Shown piece by piece: positions 7,593-15,324 of a stretch of 33,271 nt of DNA. The notes under the pieces are model-generated. The model saw nothing but the letters and a program-made list of their open reading frames with translations. It did not search any database and was not told the origin of the DNA. How positions within the stretch are numbered: position 1 is the stretch's first letter; each line of letters begins with the position of its first letter. The DNA comes from Vulcanimicrobiota bacterium (lineage in GTDB: Bacteria > Vulcanimicrobiota > Xenobia > Xenobiales > JADMJV01): contig JAEXNA010000251.1 of the NCBI GenBank assembly GCA_023447635.1, positions 1 through 33,271 of the forward strand, read 5' to 3'. Both the position numbers and the translations under genes were made by a program.

Positions 7593-8521
7593 GACTCTTC
7601 CTGGAAGAGCGGGGTGCTCAGGTAGCGCTCGCCGGTGTCGCAGAGCACCGTGACGATGGTCTTGCCCGCGCTTTCCGGTCGGGCTGCCACCTGCAGCGCC
7701 GCCCAGACGTTAGCGCCAGCCGAAATGCCTCCCAACAGCCCTTCCTCTTTGGCCAGGCGACGCGCCGTGGCCACCGCATCTTCGAATCGGGCCTGCACGA
7801 CCTCGTCGATCAGCGTCATGTCCAGGACGCCGGGCACGAAGCCGGCCCCGATCCCCTGAATTTTATGGGGCCCGGGAGAGCCGCCCGAGAGCACGGGAGA
7901 GTCGACCGGCTCGACGGCGATCGCCTGGAAGCCGGGCTTGCGCTCCTTGATCACCTGGGCGACTCCGGTGATGGTTCCGCCCGTTCCCACGCCGGCCACA
8001 ATGATGTCGATCTCGCCGTCGGTGTCCTCCCAGAGCTCTTCGGCCGTGGTGCGCCGATGCACTTCGGGGTTGGCGGGGTTTTCGAACTGCTGCAGCATCA
8101 GATAGTTGTCGTTCTCCTCGACTAATTGCCGGGCTTTTTCGATAGCGCCTTTCATGCCGCCAGTGGCGGGAGTCAACACCAGTTCGGCCCCCAGACTTTT
8201 GAGCAGATGACGCCGCTCCAGGCTCATCGATTCGGGCATGGTCAGGATCAGGCGGTAGCCGCGCGAGGCGCAGACAAAGGCCAGAGCGATGCCGGTATTG
8301 CCGGAGGTCGGTTCGACCAGCACGGTCTGGGCGGTGATGGCGCCTTCGCGTTCGGCCGTTGCGATCATATTGAGACCGATCCGGTCTTTGACCGAAGAGA
8401 GGGGGTTGAAGGACTCGAGTTTGACCAGAACCTGGCCGGGCAGCCCCTGCCCCAGACGTCGTAATCGCACCAGAGGGGTGCGGCCAACTAGCTCGGTGAT
8501 GTCGTCATAAATCCGCTTCAT
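7589..8521 (-). CDS. cysK: Cysteine synthase A (O-acetylserine sulfhydrylase)
   Basis: A 310-residue PLP enzyme that forms cysteine from O-acetylserine and sulfide in the cytoplasm. The PLP lysine is K45 in NPLSSVKDRI. PTSGNTGIA (about 71-79) is the substrate loop, GVGTGGTITG binds the PLP phosphate, and KIQGIGAGF is typical of CysK. The length matches the family. ATG 8521 lies behind GAGGAAGGG. It is the first gene of a cysK-cysE pair with a 4-nt overlap; the two products form the cysteine synthase complex in other bacteria. Confidence 0.96.
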   Translation of the reverse strand: MKRIYDDITELVGRTPLVRLRRLGQGLPGQVLVKLESFNPLSSVKDRIGLNMIATAEREGAITAQTVLVEPTSGNTGIALAFVCASRGYRLILTMPESMSLERRHLLKSLGAELVLTPATGGMKGAIEKARQLVEENDNYLMLQQFENPANPEVHRRTTAEELWEDTDGEIDIIVAGVGTGGTITGVAQVIKERKPGFQAIAVEPVDSPVLSGGSPGPHKIQGIGAGFVPGVLDMTLIDEVVQARFEDAVATARRLAKEEGLLGGISAGANVWAALQVAARPESAGKTIVTVLCDTGERYLSTPLFQEES

Positions 8522-8574
8522 GAGGAGCCCTTCCTCACTCGGTCGCTTCCCCCTTGGAGCCTCATCGGTGGAGC

Positions 8575-9075
8575 TTATCGGTGTACGACCATCTCGACCA
8601 TCTTGTCGCTTTGCGAAAACACCATCGTCAGACCTGGGATGCTGAGCTTTGGGCCGCCGGTCAGGTCGTCGGTGCCGGTTTTGGCCGACGGGTAGACCTT
8701 GCGAGCTTTAGCCATGGTCATGCCCAGCGTCGCGCCTTCGGCAGTGTAGGCTCGGATTCCGCGAACGTAGACGACGTAGACGTTCTGATCGCCCTTGCCG
8801 TCGTTGAGTTTGACCAGCATTCCGTTTTTGATCTCGAACTCGGCGCTGTGGCCGTAGACCAGGCTACCGGTGTCCTTCCCTTTGGCTCCGGGCTCGGGCT
8901 CGGTGCGGGAGACGGGGGCGCCGTAAAGCTTGGCGGCCTCGGCCGGGACGGGTTGGCCAAGCCGCAGCGCTCCGGCCGCCTTGCCGGGCTGGATCAGCAC
9001 TTTGCTGTTGGTGGTCCAGTCGTTGGCCATGGCAGGCGCGAGTAGGGTCAAAAAGATCAGAAGTAAGTATCTCAT
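8575..9075 (-). CDS. Small secreted protein, unknown function
   Basis: A 166-residue protein. ATG 9075 is chosen because it opens directly into a Sec signal peptide, MRYLLLIFLTLLAPAMA, with probable cleavage after AMA (residue 17). A longer frame from 9177 would add 34 residues and bury the signal. The mature part has two similar modules, each with a 'LG...A...YG/YP' pattern (GALRLGQPVPAEAAKLYGAP and GATLGMTMAKARKVYPSA). This pattern occurs in several uncharacterised periplasmic proteins. The SD is weak. The upstream gap carries two identical palindromes (9119-9134, 9161-9175), 45-100 bp before the start, so specific regulation is likely. Confidence 0.7.
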   Translation of the reverse strand: MRYLLLIFLTLLAPAMANDWTTNSKVLIQPGKAAGALRLGQPVPAEAAKLYGAPVSRTEPEPGAKGKDTGSLVYGHSAEFEIKNGMLVKLNDGKGDQNVYVVYVRGIRAYTAEGATLGMTMAKARKVYPSAKTGTDDLTGGPKLSIPGLTMVFSQSDKMVEMVVHR

Positions 9076-9118
9076 AAGAGAACTTTTCCCACCCGAGAAA
9101 ACGAAGAACCCCCTACTC

Positions 9119-9134
9119 GGTCCCACGTGGGACC
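9119..9134. promoter_or_regulatory. Palindromic operator, copy 1
   Basis: GGTCCCACGTGGGACC is a perfect 16-bp palindrome. It shares the 15-mer GTCCCACGTGGGACC with copy 2. It lies 44-59 bp upstream of the ATG at 9075, close to the expected promoter. The binding protein is unknown. Confidence 0.6.
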
Positions 9135-9160
9135 GTACCCCTGGTCCGACACGGCGTAAA

Positions 9161-9175
9161 GTCCCACGTGGGACC
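9161..9175. promoter_or_regulatory. Palindromic operator, copy 2
   Basis: An exact second copy of the 15-mer GTCCCACGTGGGACC (the central 14 bp are a perfect palindrome). The centres of the two copies are 41 bp apart, about four helical turns, as expected for co-operative binding of two dimers on one DNA face. Confidence 0.6.
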
Positions 9176-9202
9176 ATTCGCGTGTTTCGGCGCCCGCTTC
9201 GC

Positions 9203-9763
9203 CTACGGCGTGATGTTCCAGCTGTGCAGGGCGCGGGTCTGGCGTTCCCAGCCCAGCACGCTGAGCGAGGCGGTGCTCAGCGAGAGCAGGCGACCTTTGT
9301 CTGGCTTGACGCCCAGCCAGCAGGTGGCCAGCACGCGCAAAAAGTGGCCGTGGGCAAAAATCGCGACTCGACCGGACGGCAGGTTCGAGAGGACTCGGTC
9401 GGCTCGGGCGGCCACCTGGTCGAGAGTCTCTCCATTGGGCACCGGGCCGGTCCAGATGGTCCAGCCAGGGAACTCGGCTCCAATTTCGGCGCTCGTGCGC
9501 CCTTCGAGGTCGCCATAGTGCCACTCCATCAGGTCCTCGTTAGGCACCGCCCCCGAGAATCCAGCCAGTTCGGCGGTCTCGCGAGCGCGCCGCAGCGGAG
9601 AGGTCAGCACCTGATCGAACTGTTGACCGCCCAGGGCCGCGCGAAGTTTGCGCGCCTGCTCTTGCCCCACCTCGGTCAGCGGCAGGTCGGTCCGTCCGGT
9701 ATGCTGCCCGCTGCGGCTCCACTCGGTCTCTCCGTGGCGAAGAAGCCAGATTTCGTTCGTCAT
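9203..9763 (-). CDS. Histidine phosphatase family protein (phosphoglycerate mutase-like)
   Basis: A 186-residue enzyme of the histidine phosphatase (dPGM) branch. The phosphohistidine motif LLRHGETEW is at residues 7-15 (H10), TSPLRRARETAE is the second conserved block, EWHYGDLEG carries the acid, and IFAHGHFLRVLA holds the second histidine. The size fits small phosphatases such as CobC, GpmB or broad-specificity acid phosphatases, not glycolytic GpmA. ATG 9763 is preferred over ATG 9778 because GAAAGGA lies just before it. The palindrome CCCACAGTGGG at 9779-9789 sits immediately upstream. The substrate is not predictable from sequence. Confidence 0.88.
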   Translation of the reverse strand: MTNEIWLLRHGETEWSRSGQHTGRTDLPLTEVGQEQARKLRAALGGQQFDQVLTSPLRRARETAELAGFSGAVPNEDLMEWHYGDLEGRTSAEIGAEFPGWTIWTGPVPNGETLDQVAARADRVLSNLPSGRVAIFAHGHFLRVLATCWLGVKPDKGRLLSLSTASLSVLGWERQTRALHSWNITP

Positions 9764-9778
9764 CAATTTCCTTTCCAT

Positions 9779-9789
9779 CCCACAGTGGG
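9779..9789. promoter_or_regulatory. Small palindrome before the phosphatase gene
   Basis: CCCAC-A-GTGGG, an 11-bp dyad 16 nt upstream of the ATG at 9763. Its outer bases (CCCAC...GTGGG) repeat the core of the two palindromes at 9119-9175, so the same factor might bind, though the central spacing differs. Confidence 0.3.
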
Positions 9790-9835
9790 GAACCGGGGCG
9801 ACCGATTACCCACCCGTCAACTCCAGAGCGGGTCT

Positions 9836-9879
9836 AAAGAAAAAAGTTTCCACTCTCCAAGGCATCTCGCGCAAGAAAC
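9836..9879 (-). terminator. Possible terminator after the TerB-GT operon
   Basis: On the minus strand GTTTC (9879-9875) can pair with GAAAC (9850-9846), with a long loop, followed by a T-rich run TTTTTTCTTT. The stem is short, so this is tentative. It lies 11-54 nt after the stop codon of the gene at 9890. Confidence 0.35.
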
Positions 9880-9889
9880 GGCTTATCCC

Positions 9890-11461
9890 TCAGGAGAAAT
9901 CGCCCTGCGCCTCGGAGTGAGAATGAGTGCTGGCGTAGTAAGCCGCGCCGCCGATAGCCACCCCGCCGACCACAGCGGCGGCCGCCAGGTCTCCCTCGTC
10001 GACGCGGCCCCCTCCCCAGGACCCGCTATCGCCCCAGGAGTCCCCATCGTCGTAAGTGCCATCGTCGCCATCCCAGCCGCTGTCGTCATCGTCTCGACGC
10101 CGCCGACGGCGCCCTTCCGGCATATCGTCGACCGGATTCACGTACGAGCCTTGCTCCTGTAAAGGATCCCTGGCCAGAGCGCCCCGCTTCTTGTCCACCG
10201 CCTTGAACGGCCCATAGTCGGCCTTCGCAGCCCCCGAGCGTCGACGAGCCTGGTCCAACTCCATCATCACCGTCCGAGTGAACCCCTCGTACGGCATACT
10301 CTCGACGCTACCGTAGGCGAAAGCGTCCCAGGCCAGCAGATTCGGCAGCTCGGCCAGGTAAGCTGCAAACGCCCCATAATCGCTGTAACCTTCCAGGTTC
10401 TGAGCGATCCGGCGGCTCCAGCGGCAGCACTTCTCCGTGCTCTCCCCTTTGATGGCGGGCACCGTGACCAGCCATTTGGTCTTGTCGCCGCGCATCAGCT
10501 CATAGGATCGGCGCTGCCAGTTGGCTCGGACGCGCTGCAGCTTTTTAACCCGTCCCATCCGATCCATGATTTCACTCTCGAGATAGGTCTGCAGCGATTC
10601 CAGGTAGCCGGTCTTGGCGCGCAGCGCCTCCACCGTCCCGGCTGAAATCGCCAACGGATGGCTCGAGGAGAGGCAGAAAGGTCGCAGCGACATCATCCGG
10701 GACTGCTCCCGAAGCCGCTCGCGGAGCGCCGCCACGAGACTCTCTTCGAAGCGCTCCGTCCAGGCCACCAGCTCATCGCGTTCCGCCATCAGAGCGCGCA
10801 GGCGGGCTTCCCGCTCGCGCAATTCGGCCAGCCTTGGGAGCTCTCGACCCAACGCCTCGTAGAGCTCGCTATATTCGGCGCGCAGCGAAGCCCAATCCGG
10901 CGAGGCAAACTTCTGGCACGAAGCCGCCCGCGCCCGCTCTTCGCGCGCTGAGGAAAAGGTCAAGGCCCGCCAAAAACTCTGAAACGAGGTCAACCCCTCT
11001 CCCCGCTCGGCTTCTCGCGTCAAGGCAAAAAGGAAGGTCTTACACCCGTCCAGGGCATCACGCCGCTCACCCATCTCTTCGCAACGTCGGGCCAGGTCGC
11101 TAATCCCGCGCCCCAACTCGCCGTCGTAGCCGTTCAGCAGCGACTCACGGGCGACCCAGTCCGGCTCCCCCTCGACCTGACCAAGCCGTTCCCGGCGCGC
11201 CGGCAGCAGACTCTCCTCGCGTGTGCGAAGCTCGACCAGCCCCAGGCTAGGCGCCAGACCGTCCAGCCAGCCCAGCCGCTGAGAAACTCCGTCAGGCAAC
11301 GCAGCCAGCGACCACACTCCCAGCGCCGCCTCGAGCTCGACCCGAACCCGATCCAGAGCCGCCCCGACCTCAGCCCGAACCCGAGTCAGCTCGGTCTGCT
11401 GCCCCGAATAAAGCTCGATCGCCGCACCGGCGGCCTTGGCAGCCGCCCCTTTGGTGGTCAT
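9890..11461 (-). CDS. Unrecognised protein with acidic Gly-rich tail
   Basis: A 523-residue protein of no family I can name. Residues 1-330 are mostly helical and rich in Arg, Glu and Ala, with coiled-coil segments (for example RELPRLAELREREARLRALM). The middle contains CKTF, SCQKF and TEKCCRWSRR, so several cysteines are present. After about residue 435 comes a basic then acidic low-complexity stretch (RRRRRRDDDD, then repeated GDDG/WGDSG), then a short hydrophobic segment (LAAAAVVGGVAIGGAAYYA) and the tail THSHSEAQGDFS. The hydrophobic segment may be a membrane anchor. The ATG at 11461 has a good SD (GGGGAGGGG). It is the last gene of an operon after a glycosyltransferase and a TerB-like protein, which hints at envelope or stress work. 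Confidence 0.75.
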   Translation of the reverse strand: MTTKGAAAKAAGAAIELYSGQQTELTRVRAEVGAALDRVRVELEAALGVWSLAALPDGVSQRLGWLDGLAPSLGLVELRTREESLLPARRERLGQVEGEPDWVARESLLNGYDGELGRGISDLARRCEEMGERRDALDGCKTFLFALTREAERGEGLTSFQSFWRALTFSSAREERARAASCQKFASPDWASLRAEYSELYEALGRELPRLAELREREARLRALMAERDELVAWTERFEESLVAALRERLREQSRMMSLRPFCLSSSHPLAISAGTVEALRAKTGYLESLQTYLESEIMDRMGRVKKLQRVRANWQRRSYELMRGDKTKWLVTVPAIKGESTEKCCRWSRRIAQNLEGYSDYGAFAAYLAELPNLLAWDAFAYGSVESMPYEGFTRTVMMELDQARRRSGAAKADYGPFKAVDKKRGALARDPLQEQGSYVNPVDDMPEGRRRRRRDDDDSGWDGDDGTYDDGDSWGDSGSWGGGRVDEGDLAAAAVVGGVAIGGAAYYASTHSHSEAQGDFS

Positions 11462-11482
11462 ACGCGTCCCCTCCCCTGGCCC

Positions 11483-13108
11483 TCAGGCCTCTCCCAACAA
11501 AGCTTCCAGCCGGGCCCCGCTGATCTCGGGCTCGCCCTGCAGCGCCTCGAGCAGCCGTTCGGCTCGGTCCGCCTCGTCGCTTTCCAACAGCGCCGCGAAA
11601 CGCAACAGCGCTCCCTTCTGGTAAGGCCGCTTCAACCGCTCCAAGAAAAGCGACACAACATCGAGTTTCCCGTGCGCTCGCAGCGCCGCCAGCACATCGC
11701 CCAATCGCTGCCGCTCCTGGCCCTCGTCGCTGGATCGATGAGCCGCCCAGGCGCGCAGTAGTCCCCGGAGCAAACCCGGCTCTATAGCGGCCAGATGGCG
11801 ACCCCAGGCCGCCGCCTCGGCCCAGCCGGTCTCTCCGGGGGAAGGGCGCAGCCAGGCCACCACCGCCGCCTCTTCCAGGACGGAGCGCTCCTCGCTGGAG
11901 CCGATCGCCTCCCACCAGGCCAGCAGCGCCTGATGCGCCTCGACGTAGCCGTGGTCGGGATGGCTCTTATAATGCAGAGCCGCCTCGTACAGCCTTCCCC
12001 GAGCGATCCGGGGCGCCAGACCCAAAATCTCGACCGCCGCGTTCAAAGCCCCTCCGCTGGGAGCCCGCTGGTCCAGCGCCCGCAGAATTTCCGTGCGAAT
12101 CGGGCTGTCGAGAACCTCTTCCAGGCGCGCGCGAAGATAGGCCGGCTCCAGAAGGCACAGGTCCGGGTCCAGAGCCGCGTGCCAGCGCTGCTCTAACCCG
12201 TGAGCTATCCGTTCATCCTGCCGATCCATCCCCTTCCCCTGAGCGTAGAACAGGGTTGGAACGCCGGCCGCCAATAGCTCTTCATAGGAATTGTAGCCCG
12301 CCGCCGAAACCGCCGCGTCCAGACCAGGGAATAGCTCCCGCGCCTCAGCGTGGAAAAGCGGGATGACATTGCGACGATAGGTCACCCGACCTCGATGCAG
12401 CGGACCGTAGCCCACCAGCAGAAAATTGCGCGGGTCCTCGGCCAGGGCCGCGATCAGATGCTCCAACCCCTCCCGGCTGTCGCTTCCGCCTCCCCCCGAC
12501 AGGTAGATCAGACGCTGACCCGGCTCGACCCCGAAGGTGGCGCGAACCTCTTCGACCGACCGGGCACCGGCCGTACGGAAGCCGTGAATCGGCCCCACGA
12601 ACTGCTGTCGGGCCTCGCGCGGAACCGGGTAGCGGTGGGCTTCCCCGGGGTGGTCCGGGACCAGCACCTTGTTGTACAGCACGACGTGACGTCGGTAGAC
12701 CTCGGAGGCCGTGATGGAAGGGTCCTTGTGCCGGTCGATCAGCACGGCCGCTCCCACATACGAAAGCAAGAACGACAGTTCCCCGTAGCTGCCCTCGGCC
12801 AGAGTGTCGGTGACCAGGACATGAGGAGAGAACTGCGCCACCAGTTGGGAGATGAGCATTTTGCTCGAAGCCGCGATCTCGGCCCGCGGCAAGTGTCCCG
12901 CCGCCGTCTTGGAAGGCAGTTTGTAGACCGGAAAGTCGTGAGCCGCCGCGCTGCCCTCGCTGGTGGTCAGAAAACGCAGGTCCGGTTGATGACCCAGCGC
13001 CTGCAGCAGGTCGCGCATCGGCCGGGCGATCGCCAGCAGCCGACTCAGGTGACCCAGGCCGGTGCCGTTGATAGCGTAGAACAGGATCTTGACCCGAGAA
13101 CCTGCCAT
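11483..13108 (-). CDS. MurG-like glycosyltransferase with helical C-terminal extension
   Basis: A 541-residue GT-B protein. The start KILFYAINGTGLGHLSRLLA is the glycine-rich nucleotide-sugar loop of MurG/COG4671-type predicted glycosyltransferases. The second Rossmann half has IYLSGGGGSDSREGLEHLI and AAVSAAGYNSYEELLAAGVP, the usual donor-binding 'GxNS/E' region. Residues from about 385 on form an extra Ala/Leu/Glu-rich helical domain (possibly HEAT- or TPR-like) that is not part of the usual GT core of about 380-400 residues. ATG 13108 has AAGGAG 8 nt upstream. It lies 10 nt after the TerB-like gene and 21 nt before the next gene, so all three are probably cotranscribed. Donor and acceptor are unknown. 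Confidence 0.82.
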   Translation of the reverse strand: MAGSRVKILFYAINGTGLGHLSRLLAIARPMRDLLQALGHQPDLRFLTTSEGSAAAHDFPVYKLPSKTAAGHLPRAEIAASSKMLISQLVAQFSPHVLVTDTLAEGSYGELSFLLSYVGAAVLIDRHKDPSITASEVYRRHVVLYNKVLVPDHPGEAHRYPVPREARQQFVGPIHGFRTAGARSVEEVRATFGVEPGQRLIYLSGGGGSDSREGLEHLIAALAEDPRNFLLVGYGPLHRGRVTYRRNVIPLFHAEARELFPGLDAAVSAAGYNSYEELLAAGVPTLFYAQGKGMDRQDERIAHGLEQRWHAALDPDLCLLEPAYLRARLEEVLDSPIRTEILRALDQRAPSGGALNAAVEILGLAPRIARGRLYEAALHYKSHPDHGYVEAHQALLAWWEAIGSSEERSVLEEAAVVAWLRPSPGETGWAEAAAWGRHLAAIEPGLLRGLLRAWAAHRSSDEGQERQRLGDVLAALRAHGKLDVVSLFLERLKRPYQKGALLRFAALLESDEADRAERLLEALQGEPEISGARLEALLGEA

Positions 13109-13118
13109 GGCGAACTCC

Positions 13119-13526
13119 TTAGGCGAAACTTGAAGCGGCGAACAGTTGCTCTATGCGGAAGTGAGGAGTGGCCTCGGGGTCTCCCAGGTCGGCCACCCCT
13201 TGCAGGATCAGCTCCTGGTCGGCCTCCGTGATCCCCAGGACAGCGACCAGGTCGGCGAACGCGCTCTGCTCGCGCGGGTCGAAATCTTCATCGATCCCGG
13301 CCACGCAGGCGGCCCGCAGAGCGATGAAAAAGCGGTCGGGGTAGCCTTCGATCGGCTGGACCAGTTCGGCCATGCTGCGAGTCCTGGCGTTTTCCAGAAG
13401 CTCTTCCAGGTTTTCTCCCGGCTCTAAAAGTGAACTCAGAAAGACCACTTCCTCGGGAGAAACGGTGTCGTCGGCCAGGGCCATTTTGGCCATGACCATC
13501 ACTAATGCTTGGCGCGTCGCTGACAT
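13119..13526 (-). CDS. TerB-like protein
   Basis: A 135-residue, all-helical acidic protein. The pattern MVMAKMALADDTVSPEEVVFLSSLL followed by CVAGIDEDFDPREQSAFADLVAVLGI is the paired-helix repeat of the TerB/DjlA-N-like fold, with acidic residues (DDTVSPEE and DEDFDPRE) that bind metal in TerB. TerB domains occur in tellurite-resistance and envelope-stress systems. The start is ATG 13526 in the context CCCCGCTATGTC with no SD; the same 9-mer CGCTATGTC marks two other starts in this window. It heads the operon with the glycosyltransferase and the 523-residue protein. A second, distant TerB-like gene is at 31659. Confidence 0.75.
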   Translation of the reverse strand: MSATRQALVMVMAKMALADDTVSPEEVVFLSSLLEPGENLEELLENARTRSMAELVQPIEGYPDRFFIALRAACVAGIDEDFDPREQSAFADLVAVLGITEADQELILQGVADLGDPEATPHFRIEQLFAASSFA

Positions 13527-13602
13527 AGCGGGGAGCTTCTCAAAACCGGGCGGAACTCCCTACTGACCTGGGGCTCTCTCGACAGAGAATCGAAACTCGA
13601 GC

Positions 13603-14517
13603 TTAGCCTGCAGCCGCCCCCAAAACGATCAGGGCGAAGGTTCCCATCAGCAGGAGAACGCTCATGATCATCTTCCCAGTATCGAGATCGCGGTGGGTTA
13701 CGACCTGGTCGACTCCTTCGTCCCACTTTGTGGTCCCTTCGTTGACCAGCTTGTTATAAGCCGTGGCCTGGGTGAACAGAGTGATGATCGGGAAACCCAG
13801 CCCTTCGCCATAGAAAAACACTCCGAAGGCGCGCTTGAGCGCCTGACCAAAGGTCAGCAGTCGACCGTTGGTGCGAGAAACCCGGATGTTGAAGAGCCAT
13901 TTGCCCGGCGTGGTCCCCCAACTCGATAGCAAGGCCGCCTCGACAAAACAGAGCGCGAGAGCGATCACCAGGCCGTTCAGAAACTTGCTCTCCAGCAGGT
14001 CTTCCTGACCGGCCAGGACGGCGAGGGTGCCGAAAGTGACACCGACGAACACAGTGTCGAGGCTTCGAGCAAAGTAGCGCGGCCAGGGGCGCCGCTGCGA
14101 GCCGGTCCCGCCCAGCGCGGTCTGAGCCAACTCTGCCTCAGGCGCCTTCCAGGCCACAGGCCGCGCCTCCAAGGTGGGTACGGCGCCGATCGGGCCTACG
14201 GTGACTGTGGGCAGGAAGACCTGAGGTCCCGTCGGAGCCGCCGTCTCTCCTGTACGAGCCGAAGCCTCCGCCATCTGCGCCGTCGGGGCGGCCGAGCGAA
14301 GCGTCGGCATCGGAACCTCGGCCGTGGCCGTCACGGTGGTCCCGCCCTGCCCCTCCAACAGCCCTTCGGTCTGGGCCGCCGGAAGCCACTCGGGCATACC
14401 CTTGCGCCAGACCAGGCTCTGCGGCGTCAGTTCGCCCGAGCTGAACTTGGCCAGCAGGTCGTCCTGCGAGATCGGACCCTTCCGCTCGTCGTTTTGTGCA
14501 TAGAACCAGACGTTCAT
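13603..14517 (-). CDS. GYF_2 and RDD domain membrane protein
   Basis: A 304-residue protein. ATG 14517 is preferred: GGGAGGG lies 6 nt upstream and the protein then begins with a GYF_2 domain, MNVWFYAQNDERKGPISQDDLLAKF...MPEWLPA (residues 1-55). A Pro/Ala/Thr-rich linker follows (about 60-140). The C-terminal half is an RDD domain with hydrophobic helices: RPWPRYFARSLDTVFVG (the R...RD-like start), LVIALALCFVEAALLSSWG, TTPGKWLFNIRVSR and a last helix MIMSVLLLMGTFALIVLGA. RDD proteins are membrane proteins, some with transport roles; GYF_2 domains usually bind partners. A TATAAA on the minus strand at 14566-14561 may be its -10. It is divergent from the gene at 14654. Confidence 0.85.
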   Translation of the reverse strand: MNVWFYAQNDERKGPISQDDLLAKFSSGELTPQSLVWRKGMPEWLPAAQTEGLLEGQGGTTVTATAEVPMPTLRSAAPTAQMAEASARTGETAAPTGPQVFLPTVTVGPIGAVPTLEARPVAWKAPEAELAQTALGGTGSQRRPWPRYFARSLDTVFVGVTFGTLAVLAGQEDLLESKFLNGLVIALALCFVEAALLSSWGTTPGKWLFNIRVSRTNGRLLTFGQALKRAFGVFFYGEGLGFPIITLFTQATAYNKLVNEGTTKWDEGVDQVVTHRDLDTGKMIMSVLLLMGTFALIVLGAAAG

Positions 14518-14653
14518 AAAAGCCCTCCCGGCGCGCCGTTCACGGTCCGCGACCACTTCCTTTATACCACACTCGCCGGGGGGCACCTTTCTTCCGAAGC
14601 AACGCCCCGGTCCGGAGAGGAGTCGGCCTCTCAAGACTCGCATCTTCTCCTCC

Positions 14654-15319
14654 ATGCAGCTCAAGCGCCTCCTCCTGTCCCTGCTGGTCGTCTCCACCCC
14701 CCTTCTGGCCCAGGGCCTTCCCAAGGCCGGCCAGGCTTACGAATCGATGAGCTACGATCTGAACGGCGACGGCAAGTCCGAAACCGTCGCGCTGGTCGCC
14801 TACAACGTGAACCCCGAGGTCGAGATGTTCTGGGGCCGCCTGCGGGTCAGCGACCCTTCCGGGAAGGTTCTGTGGGAGGGACCCAAGGCCAGCAAGGTCA
14901 GCGAGCCTTTTGCCTTCGGGATGTACCCCTACGGTTCGGCCGGGCTGGAGTGGATGGGAGACCTCGACGGCGACGGCAAGGTCGAGCTGATCTCTCCCAA
15001 ACCCGTCTCGGACCTGCGGCCGCCCACCTACCGCCGCTACCGCTGGACCGGCAAGGCGTTCCAGGCGCTGGGCCCCAAAATGCTGTTGGAGACGCCGCTG
15101 GGGTCGGGTAAATTCCTCTGGCGCGACCCCATCGAATGGGACGGTCAGCAGCCGCTGACCTGGGTCGGAGTCTTTTCCGGAAAACCCGGCCAGAAGACGG
15201 TGGAGATCACCTCGGCTCGCGAAGGCGGAGTGGTGTGGGGTGGAGAGGCCGAGGTGAGCGGTAACGGCCTGGGCGTCACCGTCACCTCCTGGACCAAAAA
15301 GCTCGGTCCCAACACCTAG
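14654..15319 (+). CDS. Secreted protein with calcium-binding-like loops
   Basis: A 221-residue protein. MQLKRLLLSLLVVSTPLLAQG is a Sec signal peptide with likely cleavage after residue 20. Two loops, DLNGDGKSE (about 35-43) and DLDGDGKVE (about 103-111), match the D-x-N/D-G-D-G-x pattern of FG-GAP/dockerin/EF-hand-like calcium loops. Between them the pattern resembles FG-GAP or VCBS repeats. The function is unknown. There is no SD before ATG 14654 (CTTCTCCTCC precedes it). It ends 5 nt before asparagine synthetase, although a functional link is not obvious. Confidence 0.75.
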   Translation: MQLKRLLLSLLVVSTPLLAQGLPKAGQAYESMSYDLNGDGKSETVALVAYNVNPEVEMFWGRLRVSDPSGKVLWEGPKASKVSEPFAFGMYPYGSAGLEWMGDLDGDGKVELISPKPVSDLRPPTYRRYRWTGKAFQALGPKMLLETPLGSGKFLWRDPIEWDGQQPLTWVGVFSGKPGQKTVEITSAREGGVVWGGEAEVSGNGLGVTVTSWTKKLGPNT

Positions 15320-15324
15320 AGTCT

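Noticed and set aside
13577..13590. TCTCT-GTCG-AGAGA hairpin after the RDD gene as terminator
   Set aside because: Short stem and no T run on the minus strand.
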